Origin: Trichoplusia ni
Lineage: Eukaryota; Arthropoda; Insecta; Lepidoptera; Noctuidae
Direction of reading: 5' to 3'
NCBI RefSeq assembly: GCF_003590095.1
Contig: NC_039483.1
Location: 7,378,001-7,442,000, forward strand
DNA: 64,000 bases
In this document: one piece after another, positions 60,501 to 64,000 of the stretch
Numbering within the stretch: the first letter of the stretch is position 1
Layout: each line of letters begins with the position of its first letter
Notes under the pieces: model-generated
Told to the model about the DNA's origin: nothing
The model's input: only the letters and a program-made list of their open reading frames with translations
Database searches by the model: none
Translations under genes and position numbers: made by a program

Positions 60501-63500
60501 ATAATGTTTAAATAGGTTTTATATGATCAATTCTTATCAAGATGTTTGCTAATAGTTACAGACCATAATGACTTGCGGAATTGGAGTGTTACTTTGCAAT
60601 AAAGACAGCAAAACTTTTAAACATAGATCGTAATAAGTGCCTACAGAACGAATTATTTTAACGAAGTATTTGTTACATGAAAATAACAATATACATATAT
60701 ATTTTAATTTGCAGAGGACTCTGGCGGTATTTTTTTTATCCTTGTGTCGCACAAAATACCCAGCTAAAAACATGCGTTCCTTGGGACCTATACCACTCTA
60801 CTATCCGTGCAGCCGTTTTCCATATAAATTAAGACGCAACGTCGTTTAATTGAGGTTGAAAAGTTTTTGCTACACAACCTTTGCAAGAATATTCCAAATG
60901 GACCTAGTACTATTTAGTAGGATTTTCGTGGAGTTGAAAGCAAGGTGACTCAAAAATGAAAGTCCTCCTTTAAAATAGTCATGTTTCCCCAAATTCTCAG
61001 TTAAAACAATATCGTCCAAACTGAAAGACCGTGTGTCCATCGTTTGGCAAACGTATCTGTGATCGACATTCCCGTGTGATTACTTTAACAAATCCGCCAC
61101 CAGATACAGAGCTAGTTAAGGGAGAGCGGGCTCTGATATCTGGCATTTGTAATCGTTTTAGTGGACAGACTCAAAATATTAGATTTAGAAAATAACTTTA
61201 TGTATGTAGCGGTAATAGAAGTGAAAGGGTGAGAAAAGGGTCGGGGTTTAAGAAGGATGCACTGGAAAATGTTGGAACGTAAGGGTGGTGTTTGTCATTG
61301 TGAAGTTGAATGTATAGAAAAATATATATTTAAGAACGCCATTTAACTAAGTGAGTTTTTTGCATAGTATTGAGTTGAACTCAAGTCGAAGTTTAAAAAT
61401 TAGGATAACATGAGATAATTCGGTCTAATATTATGAAACAAATTTTAAATATTTTGAAGTTTCTTACCCGAAATCCAGACCTTATTACTAAGATACCGCT
61501 ATCTGTCCGTCTGACACCGGGCTGTATCCCATGAACTGTCATAGATAGACAGTTGATATTTTCACAGATAATTTAATTCTGCAAGTGCAAGTTGATTGGT
61601 AGATTGACAGACATGAGATTTCATTGAATATTTCTAAGTATATATTGAAGTACGGAACTTTTATGTCCACTTTCCCGCTTTTTTATAAGAAGTAGGTACA
61701 GTGCCGTCTCCATACATGGTCAAAACTAATAGTAATAAATCTAACCCCCTTATCTCTCATCCCGATCACGTTATATTTTAAACTTTGACAACACTAGATA
61801 AGCTCTATGGTAGGGCATAAATCATTTTTACGGCGTCTATGACTCCCTTGTCTATGCGACAGCCTCACACGACACGTGAATGGGCGCCTTTATGTCCCAC
61901 CTATGCTGGTTTATTTGACGCTAATATTATCCTTATTTCCAAAACAATAAGTATCATATTCCCGTGTACTATTTTCGACTGAACATTCACCCCGAAATGC
62001 CTAAACAAGGTTTATAAATACCAAAAGCTTAATAAATGTTCTGTTGACTTATTCGTTTGGTACTTGTTAAAGAATGACAGGGACTTAATATTATGTAGAG
62101 TTAATATTTCCTTTGCCTACATTAGACCAAAAAAAACAGAGGAAGACTATTTTTCCTCAAATATTTTACAACAAAAACAATTTTTTTAAAGCGTTTCAAA
62201 TTAAAAAATGTATTGAAACAGCTCCGTTATCTTTTCTCTCGCACTCACGATTTTAATGAATCTTCGATAAGTTGGATTGTGATTACTTATGGTAATATAC
62301 CAGTATATTAAACTGCTATAATATCTAACTATATATAATTTTATGAAGTTCATACCATAAAGTTTATATCTAAAACGATCGCAAAATGGCGTAGTTATTA
62401 AAATTACTTAACACCAGCATTATGAGGATGCTATCGGCACGACTATACGAGCAATACCATTACATTAGTGGGAGCGAGACAGCACTACTCGGTGTAGAGC
62501 GGCATCTCTTTCCCACAAGTGCAATAATATTACTAGAAGAAATGATAAGGATGCTACCAATTAAATAGCATTTAGAATCTAGGAGACTTTATTACCATTT
62601 AGCAAACCGTTTTATTATGCTTTATAGCAATATTAAATGTTATAATATATAATGAATATGTATTAAATAGAGGCTGTCTTCGATCATAATTACAGTATTT
62701 AAATAAACCGATCGACAATTCCTCAATTGAGTTCGGATGATGATTATATGTTTGAATGGATCTCTGCCTTTCGTAATTAAAACAAAACATGAAGTTAATT
62801 AAATTTCAGGACAGATTTCCAATTCGGTAATTGCTCTGTATATATTGTATTAACTTATACATAATATAGAGTACATTATTCTCCTAGACACGTCTTATCA
62901 CAAGCTATATTAAGGTCGGCATTTTGTATTGAATGTTTCAGTTGAATACCGTCTTTTGAACGAGTCGAATCGAGGAAATCTATTTGACAATCTCATAACA
63001 CAGTATTTTTTAATCAGACTAATTTTCAGGACAAACTGTCGTAAACTCAACAAACAGTCTGGCCTCATGTTTTTTTTTTTAGTCCTAGCAATTCTAGGTT
63101 CTTGTAAGTGGTTAATAAAACCTGGGGTTTTTTCCACTCCTCCCTAAATAACAGCAACAATGAATAATAACAATATCCACGCACATGCACATACAGACCA
63201 AAAATTGTATGTTAATGTACTTATCGAATAACATAAGCTTCTATCCATAGCAATAAGATTAAATCTGTCTCCCATGAGACGACGTCAAACGTCTGAAGTC
63301 TAAATTGGGAGAAGCCATGCTACTGAGCAATTAACTAAAGATCGTATCTGATGCTCCCATATATCCTGTGGGTACTGTATACACATGTATCGTTAACAAG
63401 AATATTGTACATTATACAGTTGTTGCCCAAAATTTTGTTATCATAGTCAGTAGAAAACAGACAGAATGTCTTTTAGATAAAAGTGGGCTTAAGTCTTGCT

Positions 63501-64000
63501 CTGTGTAGTTTATCAACGCTGTTGTAAAGGATTAACAAGTCAAAACTAAGCTACCAATGTGTGATTGCGAATATATCAGAAGGAAGATAATTTTGCATAA
63601 AATACCCACGTGGGCGGTGCCAGCGAACCCGGCAAAGGGAAATTGATTAAAATTCAAATATAAGTCGAACCCCGTTGAATTTAAAGTAGCGGCTAATTTC
63701 CGCTATCACACTGCTCACACACCGAATCCTAAAAAGTAGGAACAGGTAGGTAAATCCTCATTTAATCCAAACGTTCCGTTTAAAAAATCATAACCTTTGT
63801 TTGTAACCAGTGTAATCTGAACTAGATGTTCACGAAATACACCTGCAAACAGAAGTATTCGAGTGGTTGGATAGGTCAATTTAAATTGGTTAGCTCACAA
63901 TCGCAGTCGCAGATAGCTACCGCGCGACACCCTGTGTATTTGTTTAGGATACATCCCTCTTTATTTACATATACATTAGTACAAGCCAAAATGTGCTTTA
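60501..64000. other. non-coding stretch at the right edge
   Basis: AT-rich apart from the palindromic repeat at 62468. CCCACGTGGG, a 10-bp perfect palindrome with an E-box core, is at 63606-63615. Frames at 60637-60849 and 62929-63147 lack support. Confidence 0.55.
62468..62516. repeat. palindromic GTGGGA...TCCCAC repeat, copy 6
   Basis: GTGGGAGCGAGACAGCACTA and TAGAGCGGCATCTCTTTCCCAC are the arms around CTCGGTG. This is the cleanest hairpin of the family; the right arm reads as the complement of the left arm of the 35341 copy, showing it can lie in either orientation. Confidence 0.7.

Noticed and set aside
1..64000. CRISPR arrays, rRNA genes, phage or viral genes
   Set aside because: No spaced direct-repeat array, rRNA core sequence or recognisable viral protein was seen on either strand.

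Overview
The window is 64 kb of AT-rich nuclear DNA from an animal, most likely a moth or butterfly (Lepidoptera). The reasons are the sparse coding content, spliced-type exon boundaries, an arthropod-type Inr+DPE core promoter, a eukaryotic tRNA gene with no encoded CCA, and several interspersed repeat families that resemble families I know from lepidopteran genomes. The repeat families are Helitron-like elements starting TCTATACTAATAT and ending in CTAG, tRNA-derived SINEs, a hAT/ZMYM-like transposase relic, and a short palindromic GTGGGA...TCCCAC repeat. There are no operons, phage, CRISPR arrays or rRNA genes.

Layout. 1-10154 is mostly non-coding, with SINE pieces at 518 and 4404, a palindromic repeat at 5304 and one possible terminal exon at 3881-4127. 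10155-10720 (minus) is the only confident protein-coding exon: it holds a well-placed ATG, 180 codons and a GTGAGT donor, and its gene continues beyond the left edge. 10721-29875 is AT-rich intron or intergenic DNA with scattered repeats. 29876-31353 is the densest part: small GC-rich candidate exons on both strands, an open frame with a signal-peptide-like start on the minus strand, and at 31351 a minus-strand start site with an Inr and a DPE at exact spacing. This promoter could drive the gene whose coding exon lies at 10155-10720, with a first intron of about 20 kb; that link is inference.

31354-52984 is again mostly non-coding, with one possible 84-nt cassette exon (33829-33912), a 45-bp near-palindrome carrying CRE half-sites (39563-39607), several repeats, and an intact tRNA-Leu(UAG) gene at 49402-49481 (minus). 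52985-56195 is a nest of transposable elements: a 1.48-kb block bounded by 20-bp inverted repeats, a broken transposase pseudogene and two Helitron-like copies. 56196-64000 has a SINE, one palindromic repeat and a GC-rich block at 60395-60500 that could be a 5' exon.

Most open frames of 60-170 codons here begin at GTG or TTG and have no support, so they are not listed as genes. All reading was by eye: repeat boundaries are approximate, and family names rest on remembered hallmarks, not on a database search.
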